From Clostridia bacterium (GTDB lineage: Bacteria > Bacillota_A > Clostridia > Christensenellales > Borkfalkiaceae), in NCBI GenBank assembly GCA_017621955.1, contig JAGASB010000260.1:1-8848 (forward strand): a stretch of DNA of 8,848 nucleotides, in the 5' to 3' direction. Below the pieces are notes generated by a model. It was not told where the DNA came from, ran no database searches, and worked only from the letters and a program-made list of their open reading frames with translations. Each line of letters begins with the position of its first letter. Position 1 is the stretch's first letter. A program made the translations under genes and the position numbers. Shown here piece by piece: positions 1 through 7,164 of the stretch.

Positions 1-183
1 GCCTTCTCCTTTGGTGTTCTTATACCCAAAGTAGCCCATAAGCATATATTTTTGCGCAGATGTTAATTTGCTGGCTTGCAAGTATCTTTGCACGGCTGTT
101 TTCTTGTTCGTTGAGTTCTCGACCAGTAAAGGAACTTCTGCAAGCGCAAGTGCCATTTTCTCAATCGGAACTATTTGACCAAA
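1..183 (-). other. Non-Rhs extension fused in frame to the Rhs core
   Basis: These are the last 61 visible codons of the fragment above. They start right after the Rhs signature NPFRYRSYYYDADTKLYL and read FGQIVPIEKMALALAEVPLL and onward, including QRYLQASKLTSAQKYMLMGY and FGYKN. This is not the asparagine-rich NxYxYxxNNP segment that normally follows the Rhs core. The predicted character is helical. The LTxxQKYxLMGYxGYKN pattern recalls short helical repeats in C-terminal regions of some phage structural proteins, but I cannot confirm a family. It may be a variable toxin domain, or unrelated coding sequence joined by recombination. The end lies outside the window. Confidence 0.5.
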
Positions 184-1398
184 CAAATACAACTTAGTAT
201 CCGCATCGTAATAATAACTGCGATAACGGAAAGGATTGACATTACCGATATGGTTTTCATCGGTAATAATTACGTTGTTAGCATTTGAAACTACGTTATT
301 GCCCCACGCATCATATGTATATTTTACCACAACTGCGCCACTTGCGTCAAGCAATGCAATTACGTTGCCGAGAATATCTTTTCTGTAGAAATAGGTATTT
401 TCAACATGTTTTACCGAAGAAACACCACTATGGTCATAGAAGAATTCCAAATCGTTGCTTTGCTTGAGCAATCTGCCTTGGCTATCATAAATATACGATA
501 TACCGTCTTTCGCAATTCTTCTACCTTGCCCGTCATAACTAAATTGAACGCCGTTATAACTTGTAACACGTCTATTCGTCCAACCAAGTATTTTACCCCT
601 ATACGTGGTTTGCACGTTCGTCGTTTCGTTATAAGCGCATTCTTCGCCGTTAAATGCCAACAGTTTATCCCCGTCATAAATATATACCTTGTCTTCAGAA
701 TCCAATTCTTCGATATCAATTGCATTCTTTAATGTAAAGGTAAATTTACGTTGCTTAAGAATGTTACCATTATTATCGTAAGAGAACAATACCGTTTTAT
801 TCATTACCTTGTTATCTTCACGGATAAGGCGATTAAGTGCATCATATTGATAACGGATTGCAAGTTCACCGTTTTCATATACCTTTTCGATATTACCCAT
901 TACATCGTAAGCATATCTCAAACTATCCACAAGCGCAAAGTTTTCACCATACTTGTTGCCAAAACGAATCGTTGCAGGCATATTCGTTGCATGGTCTCCC
1001 ACCTTACGATATACAATACTTTCTTCGGCAATCTTATCAGTGCCAATGCAAATTGCTTTACCTTTATTTCTACCCAAAACGTCAAGTTTCGGTTTTACAG
1101 TACTACCGTTAACGGTAATAGTTTCCAACGCCTGCGTAGAATCGGTTTTATAGCCATATGTGTATTCTTGCGGAACTGTACCTACAATCGTTTTCTTTGC
1201 AAGTTTACCCGCAGAATTATAAGCATACGCTTCTCCATAACCACTAGGAATTTGCACATCGCTACTATCTACTTCGTAAACTGCCGTTACGTTATCAAGC
1301 TCATCACGTTCAAACTTATAATTTTTGCCTGTAATTTTATCCTTCGAGATATCGAGTTGACCTTTCTTGTCGTAAACGTTTTCAATCTGAACATTATA
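1..1398 (-). pseudogene. Rhs/YD-repeat core fragment without a start, open at the left edge
   Basis: This is 466 in-frame codons from a TAA at 1399-1401 to the window edge with no internal stop. The translation has repeated YD-type units (YAYDVMGN, YQYDALNR, FSYDNNGN, FSYDGQGR, YIYDSQGR, YTYDAWGN). It then shows the end of the Rhs core: a segment reading DILGNVIALLDASGAVVVKY, followed by NPFRYRSYYYDADTKLY. Rhs proteins are large wrapped shells that deliver variable C-terminal toxins to neighbouring cells. A whole core is much longer than this, so the 5' part is missing. Three stop codons (two TAA, one TAG) lie within the 11 codons before the first Rhs-like residue, the first in-frame ATG is far inside, and no ribosome binding site is seen. 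The core also breaks off early: after KLYL the expected SRYYDP-type motif is replaced by other sequence. I read it as a displaced, probably silent tip cassette or a remnant. Rhs identity is certain; its status is inferred. Confidence 0.85.
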
Positions 1399-1443
1399 TT
1401 ACGACTATTACAATAAGACCATACTTTTTACATGAAATTTGGA

Positions 1444-1479
1444 ATAATCCCCATCAACATTCAAGTTAATAGGGATTAT
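1444..1479 (-). terminator. Strong hairpin after the candidate immunity gene
   Basis: On the minus strand, ATAATCCCTATTAAC pairs with GTTGATGGGGATTAT around a six-base loop TTGAAT, giving 15 bp with two G-U wobbles. On the plus strand the wobbles become A-C mismatches, so the structure fits RNA made from the minus strand. It starts 28 bp after the end of the 1508-1897 gene and sits just before the Rhs fragment. The bases that follow (TCCAAATTTC) are only weakly T-rich. It may therefore be an inefficient terminator, an mRNA-stabilising 3' end, or a structure at a cassette boundary. Confidence 0.55.
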
Positions 1480-1507
1480 CTTCTCTTTTAGGTTAAATGA
1501 TATATTT

Positions 1508-1897
1508 TCACTTGTCGGAGCTACGTCTTTTACTTATAATCATCAAAACGACTATAATAACAACATCTAAAATAATCGAAAAAAGTAAAACGATAGACAT
1601 AATCCCCAAACAAAACATACTACTATTTGTAATCTTCCACAATATTATCATCAATATCATAGAGCATACCGATAGAGCATAGCCTTTAACTTGAAGAAAC
1701 AGCAACGATTTAATAACCCCATGTGTAGAGATCGACTGTCCTCCAATTGCTTTAAAAAACAAACTCATTTTTTTATTAATCTTTACTTTTGGGAAAACCT
1801 TATCATTTATTATATCATGCAAATTCCATTGCTCGAATAAAGGTAAAAACCAAATAAGGTTAATAAGTAGTATAATCATTACCCATTTAAGAATCAT
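1508..1897 (-). CDS. Small membrane protein, candidate immunity protein of the Rhs tip
   Basis: The product is 129 residues and I do not recognise a named family. It has a hydrophobic helix at about 4-21, a hydrophilic segment at about 22-65, a second helix at about 72-88, and a long hydrophobic stretch at about 94-122 that could hold one or two helices. A basic tail ends in SKRRSSDK. The ATG follows a good ribosome binding site, AGGATGG at 1904-1910, six bases upstream and lying inside the last codons of the preceding tip. Only three bases separate the tip's stop codon from this ATG, so the two were probably translated together. In Rhs and other contact-dependent systems, the gene directly after a toxin tip usually encodes its immunity protein. 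A membrane-embedded immunity protein would fit a membrane-acting toxin. The reading frame is intact and visibly AT-rich. The gene call is solid; the function is inferred from position only. Confidence 0.7.
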   Translation of the reverse strand: MILKWVMIILLINLIWFLPLFEQWNLHDIINDKVFPKVKINKKMSLFFKAIGGQSISTHGVIKSLLFLQVKGYALSVCSMILMIILWKITNSSMFCLGIMSIVLLFSIILDVVIIVVLMIISKRRSSDK

Positions 1898-1900
1898 ATA

Positions 1901-2676
1901 TTACCATCCTGATACAAATAATCCAATAAATCCATCAATGAAATTAAATCCAGCGGAACCAACACCCAACCAAGTTAATGCCCCAGCCATCATTTTTGCT
2001 TGCTGAACCGCAAGAGCTTTCCCCAAACGATTCGCAACATTAGTTAATGCGGCTTGCGCATATCTTGCACTTGAATAATAACCACTAGCTTGACGCGACA
2101 ATACTTTGTTCACCGAATTAATAGCCTTTTGAACTTTAGGGGCAGCATTTGAAGCCGCAGTATTACGAGCACCTGCTCCACCAAGGAAACTAGCCAATCC
2201 TCCAATAATTGCACTTACCCCCACTTTCAACCAGTTGATTTCATCGATACCTTTTCCAGAAATAAGTTGTGAAGCAACATTCGACTACGATCACCGATAC
2301 CCGTATATCGCACTTTTCCTTCCGCGTCTCTCAAAAGATAATTCCCAACTTCTGTCACGGATTCACTAGCCGTCTTTGTTGCAGGCAGCCCTTGAATGCC
2401 TTGATATACTTTACCGCCAATAAAACTACCAATGATACTTCCAATGGCTGCACCGAGTTCAAAACTACCGCCCAACGCCTCGCTAATATAACCACCTGCA
2501 ATACCAAGTGTTCCCGACCCAATCAAACTTGCGCCAAGACCTTGCATACCAGGGACAAAACATAAAGCTATGCCAGCAACAATATCCAAGCCAGACGAAA
2601 TTAGGCTTGCTATTTTACTGTCAACGACTGCGCCATAACGATGCACTTTTTGCTTGTATCTATCGACATCTTCCAT
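1901..2676 (-). pseudogene. Rhs C-terminal toxin tip, frameshifted
   Basis: Two adjoining frames make one protein. The first half (2676 down to about 2283) carries a glycine-rich hydrophobic region with LISSGLDIVAGIALCFVPGM, then SIIGSFIGGKVYQGIQG and YLLRDAEGKVRYTGIGDRS. In the first frame it runs out at 2227. The second half is in the next frame, reads NVASQLISGKGIDEINWLKV into a Gly/Ala-rich stretch, and ends GSAGFNFIDGFIGLFVSGW at 1901. Restoring one base near 2282-2283 gives a continuous product of about 258 residues, consistent with the 776-base span. From memory, both halves resemble C-terminal regions of Clostridia Rhs proteins; this needs a search. There is no Rhs core in front. The frame is open upstream only to a TAA at 2722-2724, and no ribosome binding site precedes the ATG, so it looks like an orphan tip. 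The hydrophobic, glycine-rich make-up suggests a membrane-inserting or translocation-related domain. No nuclease motif is visible. Confidence 0.65.
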
Positions 2677-2732
2677 AAACGCAAAATGTGGAAAAACTAT
2701 AGGAAAATAAAGGATTTCTGTTTATTTTGGCG

Positions 2733-4136
2733 TTATTTTCGTTGTAATACTACAAGAGTCTCGACGTGCTTGGTTTGGGCAAACATATCAAATGGTCTAA
2801 TATATGAAATATTATAATCTAAATTAGTATCTTCGCTTTTTATTAGTTGTCCATTAACAACTTTTAACGTACCCGTAAGAATCCCTACATCCCTTGCTAA
2901 CGTTGACGGCATACACGAAACGTAAACAATTTTATCTATACTGCTACTCTTTATAGCGTTTAACACTTTAATGTCACAGCCTTTTCTTGGCGGGTCTAAA
3001 ACAACACAAATTTTTGCGTTTTGAGACTTTTGCTCTGCGATTATGTCTGGTATAATATCCTCGCATTTCCCTTGAAAATTTATAACTTTTTCATTAAGCC
3101 CGTTAATCAAAGCTAATTCGTTTGCACAAGATACGGCTTCTGGGATAATTTCAACCCCAATAGCCTTTTTAGCGTTCTTTGCTAACAGTGCAGTCATTAA
3201 GCCTGCCCCACTATACGCATCAATAACAACAGTGTTTTCGTCTGCACCAACAAGTTCCCTAACAGTTGAATATAATTTTGAGCAAACAGAGTTATTTACT
3301 TGCATAAAACTTTGTACGCCTATTTTATATTTCAAGCCTAGCATTTCCGCTGTATAATCGGGTGCACCGTAATGCAATATAAACTCATCACCAAAAATAA
3401 CGTTTGTCATTTTATTGTTTACATTTTGATAAAGTGAGAAGTTGTATTTTAAATCTTGTTTTAATATATCAATAAGTATTTCTGCACGTTTAAGTTTTTT
3501 TGTTGGCGTTACAACGGTCACAATAAGGTTGCCCTTAACATCTTTTACGGTAATTTCACGGATATCACCACTACCGTCTTGTTCATTATACCCAACTATA
3601 CCACATTCGTCAATATATCTTTTAAACGCATAAATAACGTTTTCCGTCCAAGGTGCATTTATAATGCAGTCGTCTATCGGTATTACCCTATGCGAGTTTT
3701 CGGCATAAAACCCTACTTCTGTGCCACGAGAAGAATTTACCACCGGTAGTTGAAGTTTATTCCTATAACGGAATTGGTCATCGCCTTTAACCGTCGGTTT
3801 AACGTCAACGTCTATGTTTGCTATTTTCTTAAATGCCAGTGCAATATTTTCTTCTTTAATTTTTAGTTGATTTATGTATTTTACGTGCTGTAATTGACAA
3901 CCACCGCATTTACTAAAAACCGGGCATTTTGCCCTTACTCTAATTTCCGCAGGTGTTAAAACTTCAAGCACTTTTCCATAAGCACATTTTGAAGTTACTT
4001 TAAGCACCTTGTAGCGAACTTTTTCGCCAATAAGAGTAAACGGAACAAATACTACTGTTCCGTTTTGCTTAATTATTCCTTCGCCGTTTGAGCCTATCCC
4101 CGAAACGACACCCACCAACTCTTCATTTTTTTCCAT
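2733..4136 (-). CDS. rlmD: 23S rRNA (uracil-C5)-methyltransferase, RlmD/RlmCD family
   Basis: The 467-residue product has the full RumA/TrmA family layout. An N-terminal TRAM-like RNA-binding beta domain spans about 3-62 (GVVSGIGSNGEGII, with VFVPFTLIGEKV). Cys71, Cys77, Cys80 and Cys157 form the expected 4Fe-4S cluster set. The SAM-binding fold carries DAYSGAG at 306-312, DPPRKGC at 381-387, the nucleophile Cys408 in YVSCMPSTLARD, and Glu459 in KHVETLV as the likely general base. Family members use SAM to make 5-methyluridine in 23S rRNA (U1939 and/or U747 in E. coli numbering). Bacillota often use one enzyme for both sites, so the exact target cannot be read from sequence. The gene starts 11 bp after the membrane-protein gene, with a weak AGG in front of its ATG, and is last in the operon. 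No clear terminator follows it before the Rhs tip. Confidence 0.95.
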   Translation of the reverse strand: MEKNEELVGVVSGIGSNGEGIIKQNGTVVFVPFTLIGEKVRYKVLKVTSKCAYGKVLEVLTPAEIRVRAKCPVFSKCGGCQLQHVKYINQLKIKEENIALAFKKIANIDVDVKPTVKGDDQFRYRNKLQLPVVNSSRGTEVGFYAENSHRVIPIDDCIINAPWTENVIYAFKRYIDECGIVGYNEQDGSGDIREITVKDVKGNLIVTVVTPTKKLKRAEILIDILKQDLKYNFSLYQNVNNKMTNVIFGDEFILHYGAPDYTAEMLGLKYKIGVQSFMQVNNSVCSKLYSTVRELVGADENTVVIDAYSGAGLMTALLAKNAKKAIGVEIIPEAVSCANELALINGLNEKVINFQGKCEDIIPDIIAEQKSQNAKICVVLDPPRKGCDIKVLNAIKSSSIDKIVYVSCMPSTLARDVGILTGTLKVVNGQLIKSEDTNLDYNISYIRPFDMFAQTKHVETLVVLQRK

Positions 4137-4147
4137 TTGAATTTAAC

Positions 4148-4681
4148 CTATCTAATTATTCTGCTTAGGTATTTATTTATAAAAAATCTTACAACAAAAA
4201 CAAATCTATCGTAAATAATAAAAAATATTATCGAAATTAAGCCCACCCCGATTAGAGCATATTTACTAATCCATTCAGGAAGTCCTGTAAATAATCCACC
4301 CATTATCATTGTGTAATAAAAATACAACCCGTAAGCTGCTATTATAAACCAAATCAACCCTATAATAAAAGCTAAACGTTTATTAACAGCTTTTTCACTC
4401 ATTTTGTATTTCACAATCGGATACACACCGAAAAAACAAAAATATGCAGGAAATACTAATGACAAAATGTTAAAACCACTGCATAAAAACGCTATTACAC
4501 CACCAGCAAGATAACAAAGCAAGCTACCTTTATATGAGTTTAAGTACAACGGCATAATTACAAACGCCGAAGATAGTACCATAGAAAATATGTCAGCAAA
4601 CTCAAAAAAAGCGCCCACTATTAAACAAATTGCAGTCAGCGATGCCGAAACAGCTGATAGTGCTATAACTTTACTTTTCAT
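4148..4681 (-). CDS. Six-helix integral membrane protein, unknown function
   Basis: The 177-residue product is almost entirely membrane: predicted helices lie at about 4-26, 30-47, 52-70, 72-92, 103-123 and 140-160. A basic loop at about 91-102 (KYKMSEKAVNKR) and a basic C-terminus (NKYLSRIIR) suggest both face the cytoplasm. The segment FFGVYPIVKYK after helix four resembles a motif I associate with a group of small Clostridia membrane proteins of similar size. The general shape, six helices in under 200 residues, also resembles substrate-binding S components of ECF transporters, but no binding signature is visible and I do not assign one. Its ATG overlaps the stop codon of the J-domain gene (TAATG) and has no ribosome binding site of its own, so it is probably translated by re-initiation and made together with that protein. 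Confidence 0.85.
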   Translation of the reverse strand: MKSKVIALSAVSASLTAICLIVGAFFEFADIFSMVLSSAFVIMPLYLNSYKGSLLCYLAGGVIAFLCSGFNILSLVFPAYFCFFGVYPIVKYKMSEKAVNKRLAFIIGLIWFIIAAYGLYFYYTMIMGGLFTGLPEWISKYALIGVGLISIIFFIIYDRFVFVVRFFINKYLSRIIR

Positions 4682-5286
4682 TATCTACAACAAATGCTAC
4701 AAAGCATATCCATACAACACCACGTTGCACAGAACGAAAGACAACTGTTGGTATCAACACCACCCATCTGGCGATTAGCTTGTTGGTTAGCGTCTTGACT
4801 ATAAGCATTTTCAGAACGGAATTGCCTATCGTTATATTCCATTTTTTGTTTTAGTTTTGAAAAAGATTCGGAATATTTTTGATTATGTGGGTCCATTGAA
4901 ATAGCGATTTCAAGTTGTTTCTTACTTTCATTTATCCAATTCTTTTTATAGAAAATTACCGACTGTAAATAGTGCCATTCAGCATCCCTATCTGTAAAAT
5001 CATCAAGTCTTTCTTGTGCCAAAGCGATATTGCCACTTCTAATAAACTTTTCAACATCAGAATAATCATTGTCATAAAAGTTATCCGCATTAACTTTCTT
5101 TCTTGAAGCAATGATTTCGTGATAAGCTGTTTCAACTTTTGTAAGGTTGCGTGCAGCAATATTACCAACTTCGCCTTCACAAAAACGCTCATTAGAATAT
5201 TTTTCTTTTAAACTGCGATACGCCACTTCAACTTCTTCATCAGTTGCGTTTTCAGTTAATCCTAAAATTTTGTAGAATTCTTGCAT
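4681..5286 (-). CDS. DnaJ-like protein without HPD, with TPR-like middle and Cys-rich tail
   Basis: The 201-residue product opens with a J-domain fold: FYKILGLTENATDEEVEVAY then RSLKEKYSNERF, and a last helix with NLTKVETAYHEIIASRK to about residue 64. The HPD tripeptide that J-proteins use to stimulate Hsp70 ATPase should follow KEKY, but residues 31-33 are Ser-Asn-Glu. Residues about 78-140 form a TPR-like helical pair (GNIALAQERLDDF; WHYLQSVIFYKKNWINESKK; ISMDPHNQKY). A polar Gln/Asn-rich linker leads to a tail with seven Cys in the last 20 residues (182, 186, 190, 191, 196, 199, 200), possibly metal-binding or lipid-modified. A clear GGAG lies eight bases before the ATG. The gene overlaps the upstream DUF5685 gene by 25 bp. 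From memory, this pairing occurs in other Clostridia. Classical Hsp70 co-chaperone activity looks unlikely; an adaptor role is a guess. Confidence 0.85.
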   Translation of the reverse strand: MQEFYKILGLTENATDEEVEVAYRSLKEKYSNERFCEGEVGNIAARNLTKVETAYHEIIASRKKVNADNFYDNDYSDVEKFIRSGNIALAQERLDDFTDRDAEWHYLQSVIFYKKNWINESKKQLEIAISMDPHNQKYSESFSKLKQKMEYNDRQFRSENAYSQDANQQANRQMGGVDTNSCLSFCATWCCMDMLCSICCR

Positions 5287-6128
5287 TTTATATTCTCCAT
5301 TATTTGTTTTGTTTGTACGCTTAGACCCCTAAACAGTACGTTATCAGTTAAATCGTGATTAAATTTATAATTAAGATTTTTAGCCAATTCTGCAATTCTT
5401 GTAAGTACAGCTGAAAAAACCATTATTATATCTACTTGTTTTTCTTTAATAAGTGTATCTTTATCGTGAACATCTTTATAAGCATTGACAAATACGTTGT
5501 AATTCTTATTTTTAATGTCTTTATCAAAGTCGTCTAAGGCGTCTATAAGATATATCCATTTGCCTAAATTATACGCTAATTCCAAAATTTCAGCAGTGCA
5601 TACTTCCCCAAGTAAAACTTTAACCACATCTTGCATCATATTGCCAAATGGATCGGCTATAACGTCGATGCTATCACAGTTTTCCTTTTCAAGCACAATA
5701 AGTTCTGCGTAGCGATTTTTTACAATAGAATCAAGTTCCGGCTCCGCTAATTTTGCCCTTTTGTATGCTTTGGAAAAAAACGCTCTCTTAAAACGACCTT
5801 TACCATTATCCATTACGTCGTCGTTAAGCTTATAACGTGCCAAAATAACGTTTAGCGCTGCAATCCTTTCAGTTAATTTATCAAGGACAGCAATGGGGCG
5901 TTTTCTTATTCGGTGTATAACACAATGTTGTTTTTCTATTTTAACGTCTACGTCTGCTAAATTATGCAATAGCACAGATAAAAAAGCTAAATCATAGTTA
6001 AGGACAAGTCTTCCTTTTTGACCACAAACCTTACCGATACCCTTACATAGTCCACAATACATTGCCTTATATAGCACCGTATCTTTCACATATAAATTTG
6101 GAAAATCAGTTTTTACATAACCAAACAT
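5262..6128 (-). CDS. DUF5685 family protein
   Basis: The 288-residue product is recognised by its family pattern. The N-terminus reads MFGYVKTDFP, then YKAMYCGLCKGIGK with a CxxC pair at Cys25/Cys28, then NYDLAFLSVLL. The middle has HCVIHRIRKRPIA (69-80). The C-terminal half carries DPFGNMMQDV (159-168) and an acidic cluster YLIDALDDFDKDIKNKNYN at 193-211, with Asp196, 199, 200, 202 and 204. No signal peptide or membrane helix is evident; it looks mostly helical. The family has no established function that I know of. The CxxC plus conserved His and Asp residues hint at a metal site, and the DALDDFDKD cluster superficially resembles the aspartate-rich motif of isoprenoid-synthase folds, which I do not press. 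Its ATG shares a base with the trpS stop codon (TAATG), with AAGGA about ten bases upstream. It overlaps the J-like gene, so the three-gene block with the membrane protein is probably co-expressed. Confidence 0.85.
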   Translation of the reverse strand: MFGYVKTDFPNLYVKDTVLYKAMYCGLCKGIGKVCGQKGRLVLNYDLAFLSVLLHNLADVDVKIEKQHCVIHRIRKRPIAVLDKLTERIAALNVILARYKLNDDVMDNGKGRFKRAFFSKAYKRAKLAEPELDSIVKNRYAELIVLEKENCDSIDVIADPFGNMMQDVVKVLLGEVCTAEILELAYNLGKWIYLIDALDDFDKDIKNKNYNVFVNAYKDVHDKDTLIKEKQVDIIMVFSAVLTRIAELAKNLNYKFNHDLTDNVLFRGLSVQTKQIMENIKCKNSTKF

Positions 6129-7132
6129 TAAACTCTTTTCCTTAAAACTAAACCAACTTTTTTATAAACTTTATTAAGCGTTCTATACGCAAGTCTTTCC
6201 GCTCTTTCAGCACCGTTTTTAAGCACTTCATCAAGATAAGCTTTATCACCTAAAAGCTTATTCTTTTCTTGTCTAATGGGTTCAATTACGGAAGCTACCA
6301 CTTCGCCAACCGCAAGCTTAAAATCACCATAACCTTTACCTACAAATTCTTTTTCCGCATCTTCAAACGTTTTATCAGTAAAAGCACAGTAAATAGACAA
6401 CAAATTACTAATACCAGGTTTTTCAGGCGAATAAACAATTTTATCGTCACTATCAGTAACCGCACGCTTAAACTTACGCAATACTGTTGCAGGGTCGTCA
6501 TCCATTGATATAAACGCATTTAAGTTTGCATCAGACTTACTCATTTTTCTTTCGGGTTCTGCAAGACTCATTACCCTTGCAGCTGATTTTCCTATATATC
6601 CCTCAGGCACCTTAAAGGTTTCACCAAACCTATTGTTAAAACGAATAGCCAAATCCCTTGCAAGTTCTAAGTGTTGCTTTTGGTCAGCACCTATCGGAAC
6701 TAATTCAGTTTGATATAAAAGTATATCGGCCGCCATCAAAACGGGATAATCCATAAGTCCCATATTAATATTATCTTCGTGTTTTTGACTCTTATCCTTA
6801 AACTGAGTCATTCTTGAAAGTTCACCAGGATAACATATTGTATTTAGCACCCAAGCAAGTTCAGCGTGCGCTGAAACGTGCGATTGAGCAAACAAAATCG
6901 ACCTTTCGGGGTCAATACCGCAAGCGATATATAAAGCTGCAAGTTCATAAGTGTTTTTTCTTAAAATTGCAGGGTCCTGTTTTACTGTAAGCGTGTGTAA
7001 GTCAGCAATTGAAAACACGCTATTATAATCGTCTTGTAGTTTCTTAAAATTACGAAGTGCGCCTAAATAGTTTCCTATGGTTAAAATTCCACTCGGCTGT
7101 ATTGCGCTAAACAAAACTTTCTTATCTTCCAT
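6128..7132 (-). CDS. trpS: Tryptophanyl-tRNA synthetase
   Basis: The 334-residue product is the normal length for bacterial TrpRS, a class I cytoplasmic enzyme that charges tRNA-Trp. The HIGH-type motif appears as TIGN within PSGILTIGNYLGA (13-25). KMSKS is at 196-200, and IGADQKQHLELARDLAIRFN (147-166) and YPVLMAADILLY (129-140) are the usual tryptophan/adenylate-site segments. All catalytic motifs are intact. The ATG follows AAGGA by eight bases, 32 bp after the end of thrC. No T-box leader is possible in that short gap, so tryptophan-dependent control, if present, is not encoded directly upstream. It is translationally linked to the DUF5685 gene by a one-base overlap. Confidence 0.97.
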   Translation of the reverse strand: MEDKKVLFSAIQPSGILTIGNYLGALRNFKKLQDDYNSVFSIADLHTLTVKQDPAILRKNTYELAALYIACGIDPERSILFAQSHVSAHAELAWVLNTICYPGELSRMTQFKDKSQKHEDNINMGLMDYPVLMAADILLYQTELVPIGADQKQHLELARDLAIRFNNRFGETFKVPEGYIGKSAARVMSLAEPERKMSKSDANLNAFISMDDDPATVLRKFKRAVTDSDDKIVYSPEKPGISNLLSIYCAFTDKTFEDAEKEFVGKGYGDFKLAVGEVVASVIEPIRQEKNKLLGDKAYLDEVLKNGAERAERLAYRTLNKVYKKVGLVLRKRV

Positions 7133-7164
7133 TATACTATTCCTTACTTAAATTATCCTTGAAA

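Noticed and set aside
751..1416. A 221-codon plus-strand open frame
   Set aside because: It lies opposite the Rhs fragment, whose minus-strand translation has clear YD repeats; the plus-strand product is low-complexity and has no recognisable features.
1399..1443. Short coding sequence in front of the Rhs fragment
   Set aside because: All three minus-strand frames contain stop codons here and no start with a ribosome binding site.
1901..2230. A separate 109-codon gene starting at TTG
   Set aside because: Its frame is open and protein-like upstream of the TTG (SQLISGKGIDEINW), and it joins the preceding tip after one base is restored, so it is the second half of a frameshifted tip.
2677..2732. 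Terminator or promoter between rlmD and the Rhs tip
   Set aside because: I found no convincing stem with a T tract and no ribosome binding site before the tip's ATG.
7133..7164. T-box or attenuator before trpS
   Set aside because: The gap is only 32 bp and holds just a ribosome binding site.
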